In this document: one piece after another, positions 8,105-15,882 of the stretch | Layout: every line of letters begins with the position of its first letter | How positions within the stretch are numbered: position 1 is the stretch's first letter | From: Bacteroidia bacterium | GTDB lineage: Bacteria > Bacteroidota > Bacteroidia > Bacteroidales > GCA-2748055 | Length of the DNA stretch: 23,826 nt | Assembly: GCA_030596245.1 (NCBI GenBank) | Contig: JAUVKN010000015.1 | Span: 1 to 23,826, forward strand | Reading direction: 5' to 3' | The notes under the pieces: model-generated | Seen by the model: only the letters and a program-made list of their open reading frames with translations | Databases searched by the model: none | What the model was told of the DNA's origin: nothing | Position numbers and translations under genes: made by a program

Positions 8105-10927
8105 TTATCGCTTCACAAATTTCACAACACCCGATGCAATCTCATTCTCCATTCTGATCATATACAACCCGCTCTTCAGTGAAGAGATATCAAGGGTCAA
8201 CTGACCTGCTCCATTGTTTTCAACCTGCATCACAGCTGTTCCTGTCATATTGTACAGAGTAACATGCTGGATATTCTCTGCGCCGTCAATGTATAGACTG
8301 CTCATGGCTGGAACAGGATAGAGATGCACATTACCAAACAGTTCATCCACCATACCAACTGCTATCTCAAAGACCACTGTATAAGTCTTGGTGGTTGTTC
8401 CATCCTCGGCAGTTACAAGGATCGTAGTAGTCCTGGCCGCTTCATCTCCGGCCAGATCAGTGGCAGGTGTAATCTCTATGATTGCATTTGCGTCACTGGA
8501 AGTTGCTGAAACCACCGGTACATCGGTGGTACCCTGTGACAGAGTAACCACGTAAGAGAGCAACGCAGAACTGAAGCCCGGCACCTGTGTGCTGTCTACC
8601 TGCAGATCACTGAGTGTGGCATCATCTGAAGGAACATGGATAACCAGTTCTTCAACATCATCGGCCGACCGCGGAGAAACCTGTGCTGTCCCGTTGTACT
8701 CAAGCACGATTCCCATCACGTTGGCAGAGTCAGGAATAACGGTCCCTGTCAAAGTAGTGCTGTAAAAATGCACCCTCAGAACCAAGGATTCCGTTGCACC
8801 AATGATCGTATAGTTGGATCCGTTTTCAAACTCCACACTCCCGTCTGCCTCATCAATGGTTACTCCTTTGAGCACTACCACTGTGGATTCATAGGTATCA
8901 ATGGAAGCATTGATTTCCGCAGGTGTCACCTCGGTGGGAACAATGGTGTTTCCGGTGGAGGTTGCAGCACCCGGATCGGCTGTGGGATGGAACTGGAGCA
9001 GTCCGTTATAATCTTCAACAGTACCTTCCAGGCCGGAGATACCATCTCCAATGGCATAGGTTGTGGCAATGGCTCCCGGACTGTCATCGATCTCCACACC
9101 GCCGGTGGCGTCCTGTACATATTTCTTGCTCCTGTATGATTGCTGGAACGAAATGAGGACCTCCCCGGTAATCACATACTTCCGTGACTCATCGGCCAGA
9201 CTTCTCAACTCTCCCAGGTTGGCCACTTCCAGCACCGGATTAAACAGAATGGTATAATCCTGGGAGGTGACTCCATCGGAAGCAACAACCTCAATGGTTG
9301 ATCTCCTGGCTGCACCATCCCCGGCAAGATCAGTTGCATCAGTAACTGTATGGGTGGCTGCTGCATCGGTAGTAGTTGCAGTCACTACAGGAACTGCAGA
9401 GGTACCTGCTGGTAACTCAATGGTATAAGTGAGTGTTGCAGGGTCAAAACCTACAACAGAAGTTCCGTCAACCATCAGATCAGACAAGGTTGCATCTGAA
9501 CCTGCTGTCATAAATCCGGTGACCATAAAATTATCCACTTCCCAAGTGGCTGCACCATCGGTTGGATTTGACAGGTACCTGAAAGCAACATAGATGGTAT
9601 CGCTGTAGGTCGACAGGTCAAAGCTGCCAGACGCTTCCCACTCAAAATTGCCAGCCGAATAAGTGAATTGATCTGTCACATCAGTCCATGTAGCATCCAC
9701 AACCGATGTGGAGTCATAGGTCCCCGGAAAATCGATGGAGATCAACACCTCCATGGCCGGTCCGGAATAATCCACTGCATTATCAAAACTGAACATATTG
9801 CCGGTTGAACCATCCAGGTTAATGGCCGGTGAGATCAGGTAATCATCATTATCCTTAACACCTCCGGAATATCCACTTGCTTTTGCAAAACCTTCATCAT
9901 TGTAGGAACTCTGCTTCCAGATTTGATCTCCGAGAATACTCACCTGTGTAAAGGGAGTGAGATCGGTTTCAAAATCTGCTTTAAGAAGCAGATCGGGCAC
10001 AATTATAGTTGTCACCTCAACCAGCACAACAGCTGACTGCACATTGGGAATATCCTCATCATCCTCTGCTACGAGATAAACGTCATAAGAAGTTTCAACA
10101 ATAAGTCCGGAAACGGTTTCAGTGGTTTCGGTTTTACCGGCAACAAAAGCACTTGCCACAATTGCAAGAGCTCCACCTGTTCCGGTTCCTGCCTTCACCT
10201 CATCAACGGTAGGAGCTGTAGCACCATCATCAAGCACCACATAATATACAGTTGAGGTTTCGTCAAGTTGCGCCAGCAGGTCAAACTCTACATCGGCGAT
10301 GTGAGCCGCCATTGGATACCCTGTCTCCCACTCCGGAGGAGTGGTATCGATAACCAGCGTTGTATCATGTGTGCCAGGGGTACAGTCGGCTACGTTTGTG
10401 GGTGCAATCTCCCATTCCGATGCGGTCCAGGTGGCATTGGGAATCGTAATCCCTCCGATCCGTTCTGCACGGGAGTCAAGGTATTCCCAGTCCTCTCCTG
10501 ATCCATCCACATCCATCACTCCATAAATATCAGAAAGTGTTCCTGTAAGGTGTCCCCCATCCAGGAATAAAAAGTAACCATCATCGCCATTCCCTGTCAC
10601 GGAAGAGAAGTCGAAATTGGGATCAAATCCAAAGGCGGCGTTAAAATTGGCCGAGTCTGTAGCAATCACAAAAGCAGCACCTGCATCAATGATTCCTGTC
10701 AGCTGAATGCTGTCCCATGAACCTCCATTGGCCTGTCTGGAGAGGTAAATTACTGTAGCACTCAAGTCAACAGATTCACTTCCAGCATTATATAGCTCAA
10801 CGAATCTGGCCTTATAATCATCGCCAGGATCAGCTACTTCGGAGATAAATAAACTGTCGATGGCAAACGCTGAGGAGGAAATCATCAGCAATGTTGCCAG
10901 AAAAAAATGTGTAGTAGTTCTCTTCAT
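8105..10927 (-). CDS. Large secreted multidomain T9SS protein (lamin-tail, choice-of-anchor J, two cadherin-like, OB/DUF5689-like)
   Basis: The product has 940 residues from the ATG at 10927, where MKRTTTHFFLATLL starts a clean signal peptide ending SSAFA; a longer frame reaches 11044 but its first 39 residues are not signal-like. Residues about 22-160 are a lamin-tail domain (LFISEVADPGDDYKARFVEL). Residues about 200-305 are fibronectin-like. Residues about 314-470 match a choice-of-anchor J jelly-roll (ADFETDLTPF ... WEVDNFMVTG). Residues about 474-563 and 770-860 are two cadherin-like beta-sandwiches, both starting ATLSDL and both containing ATDLAGD, so they arose by duplication. Between them lies an OB/DUF5689-type region (YVQDATGGVEIDD, LEGTVEDYNGLLQ). 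The last 75 residues form a T9SS sorting domain ending GVVKFVKR. No catalytic residues are evident. It is probably a surface binding protein of the locus downstream. The stop is TAA. Confidence 0.85.
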   Translation of the reverse strand: MKRTTTHFFLATLLMISSSAFAIDSLFISEVADPGDDYKARFVELYNAGSESVDLSATVIYLSRQANGGSWDSIQLTGIIDAGAAFVIATDSANFNAAFGFDPNFDFSSVTGNGDDGYFLFLDGGHLTGTLSDIYGVMDVDGSGEDWEYLDSRAERIGGITIPNATWTASEWEIAPTNVADCTPGTHDTTLVIDTTPPEWETGYPMAAHIADVEFDLLAQLDETSTVYYVVLDDGATAPTVDEVKAGTGTGGALAIVASAFVAGKTETTETVSGLIVETSYDVYLVAEDDEDIPNVQSAVVLVEVTTIIVPDLLLKADFETDLTPFTQVSILGDQIWKQSSYNDEGFAKASGYSGGVKDNDDYLISPAINLDGSTGNMFSFDNAVDYSGPAMEVLISIDFPGTYDSTSVVDATWTDVTDQFTYSAGNFEWEASGSFDLSTYSDTIYVAFRYLSNPTDGAATWEVDNFMVTGFMTAGSDATLSDLMVDGTSVVGFDPATLTYTIELPAGTSAVPVVTATTTDAAATHTVTDATDLAGDGAARRSTIEVVASDGVTSQDYTILFNPVLEVANLGELRSLADESRKYVITGEVLISFQQSYRSKKYVQDATGGVEIDDSPGAIATTYAIGDGISGLEGTVEDYNGLLQFHPTADPGAATSTGNTIVPTEVTPAEINASIDTYESTVVVLKGVTIDEADGSVEFENGSNYTIIGATESLVLRVHFYSTTLTGTVIPDSANVMGIVLEYNGTAQVSPRSADDVEELVIHVPSDDATLSDLQVDSTQVPGFSSALLSYVVTLSQGTTDVPVVSATSSDANAIIEITPATDLAGDEAARTTTILVTAEDGTTTKTYTVVFEIAVGMVDELFGNVHLYPVPAMSSLYIDGAENIQHVTLYNMTGTAVMQVENNGAGQLTLDISSLKSGLYMIRMENEIASGVVKFVKR

Positions 10928-10985
10928 AATTAATATATGTTTGGTTAAAATAAATAATATATCCACCCTAAAAAACGGGAGTATA

Positions 10986-11023
10986 AATTTAACATACAAT
11001 TTCATCAATTGCATGTTAAAATT
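10986..11023. promoter_or_regulatory. Inverted repeat upstream of the 940-residue T9SS protein gene
   Basis: Left arm AATTTAACATACAATT (10986-11001) and right arm AATTGCATGTTAAAATT (11007-11023) are inverted copies with one mismatch and one extra A, separated by TCATC. The core ACATRCAATT-n5-AATTGYATGT is symmetric. It lies 59 nt or more before the start codon of the first gene of the four-gene run, in an AT-rich leader. It could be a dimeric-regulator operator or an mRNA stem-loop near the 5' end. The choice cannot be made from sequence. Confidence 0.5.
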
Positions 11024-11128
11024 GAGAAATGTGCTGTAAGGCATTTGTTATTTATCTCACACTACGGGCAGAACAGTGCCACCTTATATTCTGCCAGAAA
11101 ATAAGTGCATCCGCAACATTGAATCTCC

Positions 11129-11144
11129 TCGCCGCAAGCGGCGA
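11129..11144. repeat. GC-rich perfect palindrome in a 295-nt gene-free stretch
   Basis: TCGCCGCAAGCGGCGA is a perfect short hairpin (7-bp arms, AA between). It is much richer in GC than its surroundings and has no T-run on either side, so it is a poor terminator. The stretch 10928-11222 otherwise holds the AT-rich leader with its inverted repeat and no gene I can recognise. The palindrome and the following GC-rich 30 nt look like a dispersed chromosomal repeat, possibly REP-like. Confidence 0.35.
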
Positions 11145-11222
11145 AGAACCGAAGCTCGGCGGAAGCCAGTCATCGATCCTTTTATTGCTTATTTAATGGA
11201 GAGGAAAAATGCTTTCAATCCA

Positions 11223-11920
11223 TCAGGAAAACCGGCTCCGGATAATGGAAATATGGCGTTTATACCAGGCTGGATCACTTAACCTGACCCTGAGATAATT
11301 CCTGTAATCCTTAATATACAGCGTTTTAAAGGATATATACAGGTATGAATAGAGCAGATTGGCAATGGATTGTAATACTTTACCTGACCGGGACCAGAAA
11401 CGGCTGGATTTGTTCCGCTCAAGACGGGCGATGTACTGCCTCGACCTGAACCTGTTTTTATAAGGAAACTGTGCAGCCGGCGAGAATATTTTCGCTGCGA
11501 GTGCCGTATAGTTATTAAAGATGCTTTTAAGATGACCCTTCTGAAGTATGATTTCTGATAGATCCTGCCTCAATGACAACCTGTAAAATTCATAGATATT
11601 CCGCAGAGAAACATTTGCATAATATTGTCCATGATCCTTCAATTGACAATGTATAAAATTGATTAAAACCTGGTCATGCACTTTGAGCGTATATGATCTT
11701 GAGGTTCTATCTGTAGAAAATAACTGAGATTTTATCTCCTCAACGTTCAGGTATCTCAACTGCCGCTTTCCCACAGGATATTTGTGAATTTCAATTTGAG
11801 CCGGTTCATGCGGTTTAAACAGAGAAGGATAGTGGTGCATCATGGGCAGACTTGCAGGGTGAAATGCCGGAATAGTTTTAAAAGGGCTTCAACTGCCTCC
11901 TTATGATCACCATAGCGCAT
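11223..11920 (-). pseudogene. Decayed nucleotidyltransferase-like gene (3' part, frameshifted, 5' truncated)
   Basis: An open frame of 206 codons (11223-11843) reads MMHHYPSLFKPHEPAQIEIHK, then LKVHDQVLINFIHCQLKDHG and NVSLRNIYEFYRLS. This resembles the second half of the uncharacterised bacterial nucleotidyltransferase family (PF14907-like), with the H-H-x-P-x-L-x-x-P and E-x-H signature followed by an HDQ...VSLR-x-x-Y-x helix region. The family is normally about 350 residues and its N-terminal GS..D catalytic domain is absent here. Upstream, MRYGDHKEAVEALLK (from 11920) is coding-like in the next frame and would join the main frame if one A were added to the AAAA run near 11868-11873. Before it come stops. 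I read this as a remnant with a truncated 5' end plus a frameshift. The family call is moderate; the remnant status is fairly likely. Confidence 0.6.
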
Positions 11921-12042
11921 TTTGAAACATTATCACGTCTGTTTCGTCGATGTAATTGCAGTTTTATAGGTTTTAACTACCAGCGTAGTTGATTTGGAAA
12001 GTACTACTGGCAGGTACGGAAGGCAAAGGGATGAAAGAGGTA

Positions 12043-13362
12043 TCAATGCTGATTATCCTTCAGGAAAGCCTTCGTCAAAAAGCATGCATAAAGAGGAAAA
12101 TTGATGAAATTGCCGGATTGCATTAAATTACGTGGTGATATCCTGAAGAGCACTTCCGGGTTATATTTATTTTCGTAACTCCTTAAACTCTTGATATTTC
12201 TGCTGGTACCACTTTTCACCTCAACCGGAATTACCTGATTCTTATATTGAAGTAAGAAATCGACTTCTGCATCACTTCTGGATGTCCAGTAAAACAGATC
12301 TTTGTTGCCATATGAAATTAGTTCCTGGGCTACATAGTTTTCAATAAATGCGCCGTTATATTCTGAGAAAATTCTGGTGGGATCAATGATCAGGTCAGAT
12401 GTTATATTCAACATGGCTGCAAGCAGTCCTGTATCGTGCATATATATCTTAAACTTGGATTGATCAGCATAACCTTTAAGGGGAATTTTTGGATTACTTA
12501 AATTATATACCATGTGAATTAGCCCGGCCTTTTTTAACCACTCTGTAGTTTGCTCAAAAGTAATGGCACGTGCATTTTTACGCACCTCACTATATTTGAA
12601 TTTTTTATTTTCTCTGGCCAACTGTCTGGGTATTGAATTCCATAATTCAGAAGTTTTAATCGCTTGATTCCTATCGGTATATTTTGAAAAATCTCTCTGG
12701 TAAGCTTCCAGAATATCATATTGAATCTTCCGGACTGATCCGATATCGCTATTGTTGATATGATCCTGCAGCACTTCCGGCATTCCTCCCAGGAAGAGAT
12801 ACATTTTCAGATACTGAAGTAATTTTTCATGAATTACATCGGGTAAAGCCTCAGCTTTAATCAGTGTCATTAGATGCTCCAATAATAACGCTTCACCAAT
12901 GGCAGATAAGTACTCAACAAATGACATGGGGTAGAGGGTGAGAAAGTTGACGTTCCCAACCGGAAAACTGCTTCGTTTACCTACACTGACCCCTAATAAA
13001 GAACCGGCTGCAATAATATGATATTCATCAGCTTGCTCATTGAAATACTTCAAACTTGTCAACACTTCTGGCACAACCTGGATTTCATCAAAAAAGATCA
13101 GCGTATCATCGGCTCTTACTTTTTGACCTAGATAAAGACCGATATTGTCGACTATTTTTCGGGGATCAAGTTCACCCCTAAACAAGGAAGCAAGATCTGG
13201 GTTTTGCTCAAAATTAAGATGGATGTAGTTTGAATATTCTGCATTCCCCAATTGATTGACCAAATATGTTTTGCCAACCTGTCTTGCTCCCTGCAATAGT
13301 AATGGTTTGCGTTTTCTGTTATTCTTCCAGTTTATCAGCTCTTTATATAATGCTCTCTCCAT
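12043..13362 (-). CDS. AAA_14 / DUF4143 family ATP-binding protein
   Basis: The product has 439 residues, normal for the family. Walker A is GARQVGKT (25-32) and Walker B is LIFFDEIQ (88-95). AAGSLLG at 118-124 is the conserved sensor-like strand. The C-terminal DUF4143 part has FIENYVAQEL, then YWTSRSDAEVDFLL and PVEVKSG, a D-x(n)-ExK pattern like restriction-endonuclease folds. Cells of Bacteroidota often carry many copies of such genes; their role is poorly understood and proposals include mobile-element or defence functions. It sits alone on the minus strand between two gene remnants, with four 33-bp-period repeats directly upstream, and its own start (ATGGAGAGAG) resembles the repeat core ATGGAGATAA. 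All motifs are intact, so the gene is probably functional. No partner gene was found. Confidence 0.93.
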   Translation of the reverse strand: MERALYKELINWKNNRKRKPLLLQGARQVGKTYLVNQLGNAEYSNYIHLNFEQNPDLASLFRGELDPRKIVDNIGLYLGQKVRADDTLIFFDEIQVVPEVLTSLKYFNEQADEYHIIAAGSLLGVSVGKRSSFPVGNVNFLTLYPMSFVEYLSAIGEALLLEHLMTLIKAEALPDVIHEKLLQYLKMYLFLGGMPEVLQDHINNSDIGSVRKIQYDILEAYQRDFSKYTDRNQAIKTSELWNSIPRQLARENKKFKYSEVRKNARAITFEQTTEWLKKAGLIHMVYNLSNPKIPLKGYADQSKFKIYMHDTGLLAAMLNITSDLIIDPTRIFSEYNGAFIENYVAQELISYGNKDLFYWTSRSDAEVDFLLQYKNQVIPVEVKSGTSRNIKSLRSYENKYNPEVLFRISPRNLMQSGNFINFPLYACFLTKAFLKDNQH

Positions 13363-13397
13363 GATTTACAATTATTATATGTACACGTATAAGTACA

Positions 13398-13528
13398 TTA
13401 TCTCCATAAAAGTGCAACTAATATATGCTTTTATCTCCACATAAGTGCAATAATGTCTGATTTTATCTCCATATAAATGTAATATCACAATATATTTATC
13501 TCCGAAATAATGTAATATGGGTTACTGG
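13398..13528. repeat. Four degenerate direct repeats with 33/32/33-bp period upstream of the DUF4143 gene
   Basis: TTATCTCC occurs at 13398, 13431, 13463 and 13496, each followed by an AT-rich A-rich segment and then AGTGCAA or AATGTAA. The best-conserved half is about 20 bp (plus-strand consensus TTATCTCCATATAAGTGCAA), the other half is diverged. On the minus strand, towards the ATPase gene, each unit reads TTGCACTTATATGGAGATAA. The period is close to three helical turns, so bound proteins would sit on one face. Units 1 and 3 contain ATG GAG ATA; the unit-1 ATG (13407) is in frame with the gene start but is closed by a TAA. Confidence 0.75.
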
Positions 13529-13542
13529 CAACAGGCAGTTCG

Positions 13543-13638
13543 CTACTCATACCGAAGGGAGTCCACCGGATTGGCCCTGGCTGTTTTAAGGGAGTGCCAG
13601 ATCACTGTAAGGAAAGTGATGACAAAGTTTCTAAGCAT
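13543..13638 (-). pseudogene. 3' remnant of a MacB/FtsX-type ABC transporter permease
   Basis: The minus strand reads MLRNFVITFLTVIWHSL followed by KTARANPVDSLRYE and TAG. The ending A-x-ANPVDSLRYE is the near-universal C-terminus of FtsX-domain permeases in Bacteroidota, preceded by the last transmembrane helix. Only about 31 codons remain. The frame stays open a little further upstream but there enters the end of the AraC/TPR gene, so the rest of the permease gene is missing. It is a deletion scar and not a gene. Confidence 0.7.
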
Positions 13639-13649
13639 TGGAATTTTAG

Positions 13650-15692
13650 TTAGAGTAACCCTTTCTCATCTAGTGAAGCTTTTATTTGCTTGTGGTTTTC
13701 CCAGAACTCGATTTTCATTCTACTGAGGATCCTGTTGAATTCGGGAAGATCTTTCACATGATCGAAGAGAGGATCAATTTCCAGAAACAGAATGTACCAA
13801 TATGGATAATTCTCCTCTTGCGCAAATAGTTCCATCTGTTCTACCGCCTTCTGTGTGTTTCCTTCATATGAATAGTAGACTGCCAGGCTTAAATGCTTGT
13901 AAATAGAGTTGTCAGATTCTGCATACTCCAGGTAATCGCTGAAGTAGTTTTCTGACTCCTCGGTCAATCCAACTTCTGACCATACAACACCGATTTTTGC
14001 ATATTCACTCCTGTACAAATCCAGGTTCTGAGCTACCATGATCTCAGTAAGTTCCTTGTAATAGGTATACGCGCATTCATAATCCCTCATGTAATAGCAT
14101 ATCAACCCTATTTCCCGGATGATATCATACCTGGAGGTATCTCTGCGAAGTGCTTCAATCAAAAGTTCTTTTGTTTGTTGGAGGTCCCTGTCCCTGGCAA
14201 ACAGGATATAGGCTTTCAAAATCTCTGAATATAGATTATCCGGATCGTATTCCAGTGATAAATCAATGTACTTCTCCGCATCACTTATGAATCCGGACTG
14301 CATCAGGGCATTGCTTATATGCAGGTAGATAAAACTTGCTTCCGCCGAATCGTGTGAGGCGATATCCAGACCGATTCCCATGAGGGCATATTCCAGGTAT
14401 TTTTCCGTATCGGGTAAAAACCTTGTGTAAAAATCTGACAGGATGTTGATGACCAGTGAGGAATTGGGATTGTATTCCAAAGCCTTTTCAAGATAGGGAA
14501 GAGCCGGTTCATACTCTTCCCTGGTAATATGAAACATGGCTTTGGCAATCAGGCTCTGCGGAAGTTGTGGATCGTATAATAGTGCCTTGTCCGCATAATT
14601 GTCAATTTCAACGGAATACTTTTTTTCATACTGGTACATATCTAAAAAAGCATATGCTATGGATATATCAGCATATGCACGCGCAAATCCCGGATCATGT
14701 TCAATGGCCTTCTCAAATAATGGAATGGCTTCTAAAAGTCCTTCACGGGTTCCTTTATAAAAGTGATTAAGCCCTTTAAGAAAATAATCATATGCCACCA
14801 GGTCCTCTGTGGGAGGTTTATCGATGCGTTCTTCCTCTTCCGGTGTGATGATGGCCTCAATTTCATCCGCAATACTTTTGGCAACCTCCATTTGCAACTT
14901 AAATATATCCCCGGTTTTCCTGTTGTATTGCTCAGCCCAGAGACGTTTATCACCCGGGGCCTCAATTAACTGGATATTAAGTAAAATCTGATCCCCGATT
15001 TTCTGCCCGCTGCCTTCCACCAGGTAATTGGCATTCAACTCCCTGGCTATCTCGGGAATTGTCCTGGAATTATCCCTGTATTTCTCAACTGAAGTCCTGC
15101 TGATCACCCTCAAATCTTCAATCTGTTGAAGATTATCCAGGATGGATTCCATTAATCCATTGATGATGTATATGTTGGTTGAATCATTGCTATCGTTGTT
15201 AAACGGTAATACAGCAATTGATTTTTCCAGGTCGATTTTTTTGGAGGAGAATGGTTTAGTAACGACGAATAGTACAATTGCAAAAACAACGATCGAAATA
15301 ATCGCCCCAAGTATTACAATCCTTCTTTTCTTATTGGATGGCCCCACTTCAACAGATTCATTTTCGATCAGATCTCTTTTCCCCACCTCCCCTGGCGGGT
15401 ACCCATAATACTCCCGGAAGCATTTGATGAAATAGGAGGTACTGCTGAAGCCAACCCTGTAAGTTACTTCAGAAACAGTAAAGGAGTTCTGCCTCAGCAT
15501 ATCCATGGCGTTTTTCAAACGCACCTGCCTGATAAACTGGCTCACCGATAACCTGGCCAGCTTGTTTACTTTGCGAAGCAGGTTGGAGCGGCTCATTCCT
15601 GTTTCAGCGGCAAGTTCAGAAACTCCAAACTTTTCATTTGAAAGGTTCTCCTCAATGATTTCGGTAATCCTGGTTAAAAAATTATTTTCCAT
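13650..15692 (-). CDS. Membrane-tethered AraC-type HTH regulator with extracytoplasmic TPR domain
   Basis: From the ATG at 15692 (MENNFLTRITEIIEENL) the product has 680 residues. Residues about 3-107 are an AraC-type double HTH placed at the N-terminus (FGVSELAAETGMSRSNLLRKV, in parts GVSELAAETGMSRSNL and VSEVTYRVGFSSTSYFIKCF). A basic stretch and one transmembrane helix follow (about 122-147). Then comes a SIAVLPFNNDS segment, typical of TolB/FlgO-like modules in such regulators, and several TPR units to the C-terminus (for example AIPLFEKAIEHDPGFARAYA). The HTH should be cytosolic and the TPR part periplasmic, a one-step sensor design. In-frame ATGs at 15737 and 15746 are alternatives; the latter overlaps a 20-bp repeat that looks like an operator. 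It is divergent from the ankyrin lipoprotein gene. The signal sensed is unknown. Confidence 0.9.
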   Translation of the reverse strand: MENNFLTRITEIIEENLSNEKFGVSELAAETGMSRSNLLRKVNKLARLSVSQFIRQVRLKNAMDMLRQNSFTVSEVTYRVGFSSTSYFIKCFREYYGYPPGEVGKRDLIENESVEVGPSNKKRRIVILGAIISIVVFAIVLFVVTKPFSSKKIDLEKSIAVLPFNNDSNDSTNIYIINGLMESILDNLQQIEDLRVISRTSVEKYRDNSRTIPEIARELNANYLVEGSGQKIGDQILLNIQLIEAPGDKRLWAEQYNRKTGDIFKLQMEVAKSIADEIEAIITPEEEERIDKPPTEDLVAYDYFLKGLNHFYKGTREGLLEAIPLFEKAIEHDPGFARAYADISIAYAFLDMYQYEKKYSVEIDNYADKALLYDPQLPQSLIAKAMFHITREEYEPALPYLEKALEYNPNSSLVINILSDFYTRFLPDTEKYLEYALMGIGLDIASHDSAEASFIYLHISNALMQSGFISDAEKYIDLSLEYDPDNLYSEILKAYILFARDRDLQQTKELLIEALRRDTSRYDIIREIGLICYYMRDYECAYTYYKELTEIMVAQNLDLYRSEYAKIGVVWSEVGLTEESENYFSDYLEYAESDNSIYKHLSLAVYYSYEGNTQKAVEQMELFAQEENYPYWYILFLEIDPLFDHVKDLPEFNRILSRMKIEFWENHKQIKASLDEKGLL

Positions 15693-15742
15693 GGAATGAG
15701 CGTCTTGCAGCTGAATAAAGATACAATTATTCGCCATTTGCG

Positions 15743-15782
15743 TCATAATTTATACCCTTTCATCATAATTTATACTGTTTCA
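15743..15782. promoter_or_regulatory. Tandem 20-bp direct repeat in the divergent AraC/ankyrin region
   Basis: TCATAATTTATACCCTTTCA (15743-15762) is followed at once by TCATAATTTATACTGTTTCA (15763-15782), identical at 18 of 20 positions. AraC-family proteins often bind two direct half-sites about 21 bp apart, so this is a plausible operator for the neighbouring regulator, acting on its own gene and on the divergent gene. The function is inferred from position and spacing only. Confidence 0.6.
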
Positions 15783-15882
15783 CCAAACTTGACATGATTG
15801 GCTGCATGGGTGATTGGTGGTGCGTCATTGTTTGCCGGATCTTTACATCAACGAATCAATGTCAAATCTTACACAAGAAAAA

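Noticed and set aside
10928..11044. Longer N-terminus for the 940-residue protein
   Set aside because: The extra 39 residues lack signal-peptide character, overlap the inverted repeat, and the later ATG gives a clean signal peptide.
11076..11282. Plus-strand open frame of 68 codons
   Set aside because: Arg/Lys-rich run comes from the GC palindrome; the end overlaps the nucleotidyltransferase remnant antisense; no recognisable protein.
11975..11990. Small hairpin AACTAC-CAGC-GTAGTT after the ATPase gene
   Set aside because: The 6-bp AT-rich stem with no proper U-tract is too weak to call a terminator.
13398..13528. Repeats considered as a CRISPR array
   Set aside because: Only 8 bp are invariant, units are directly adjoining and diverged with no unique spacers, and no cas gene is present.
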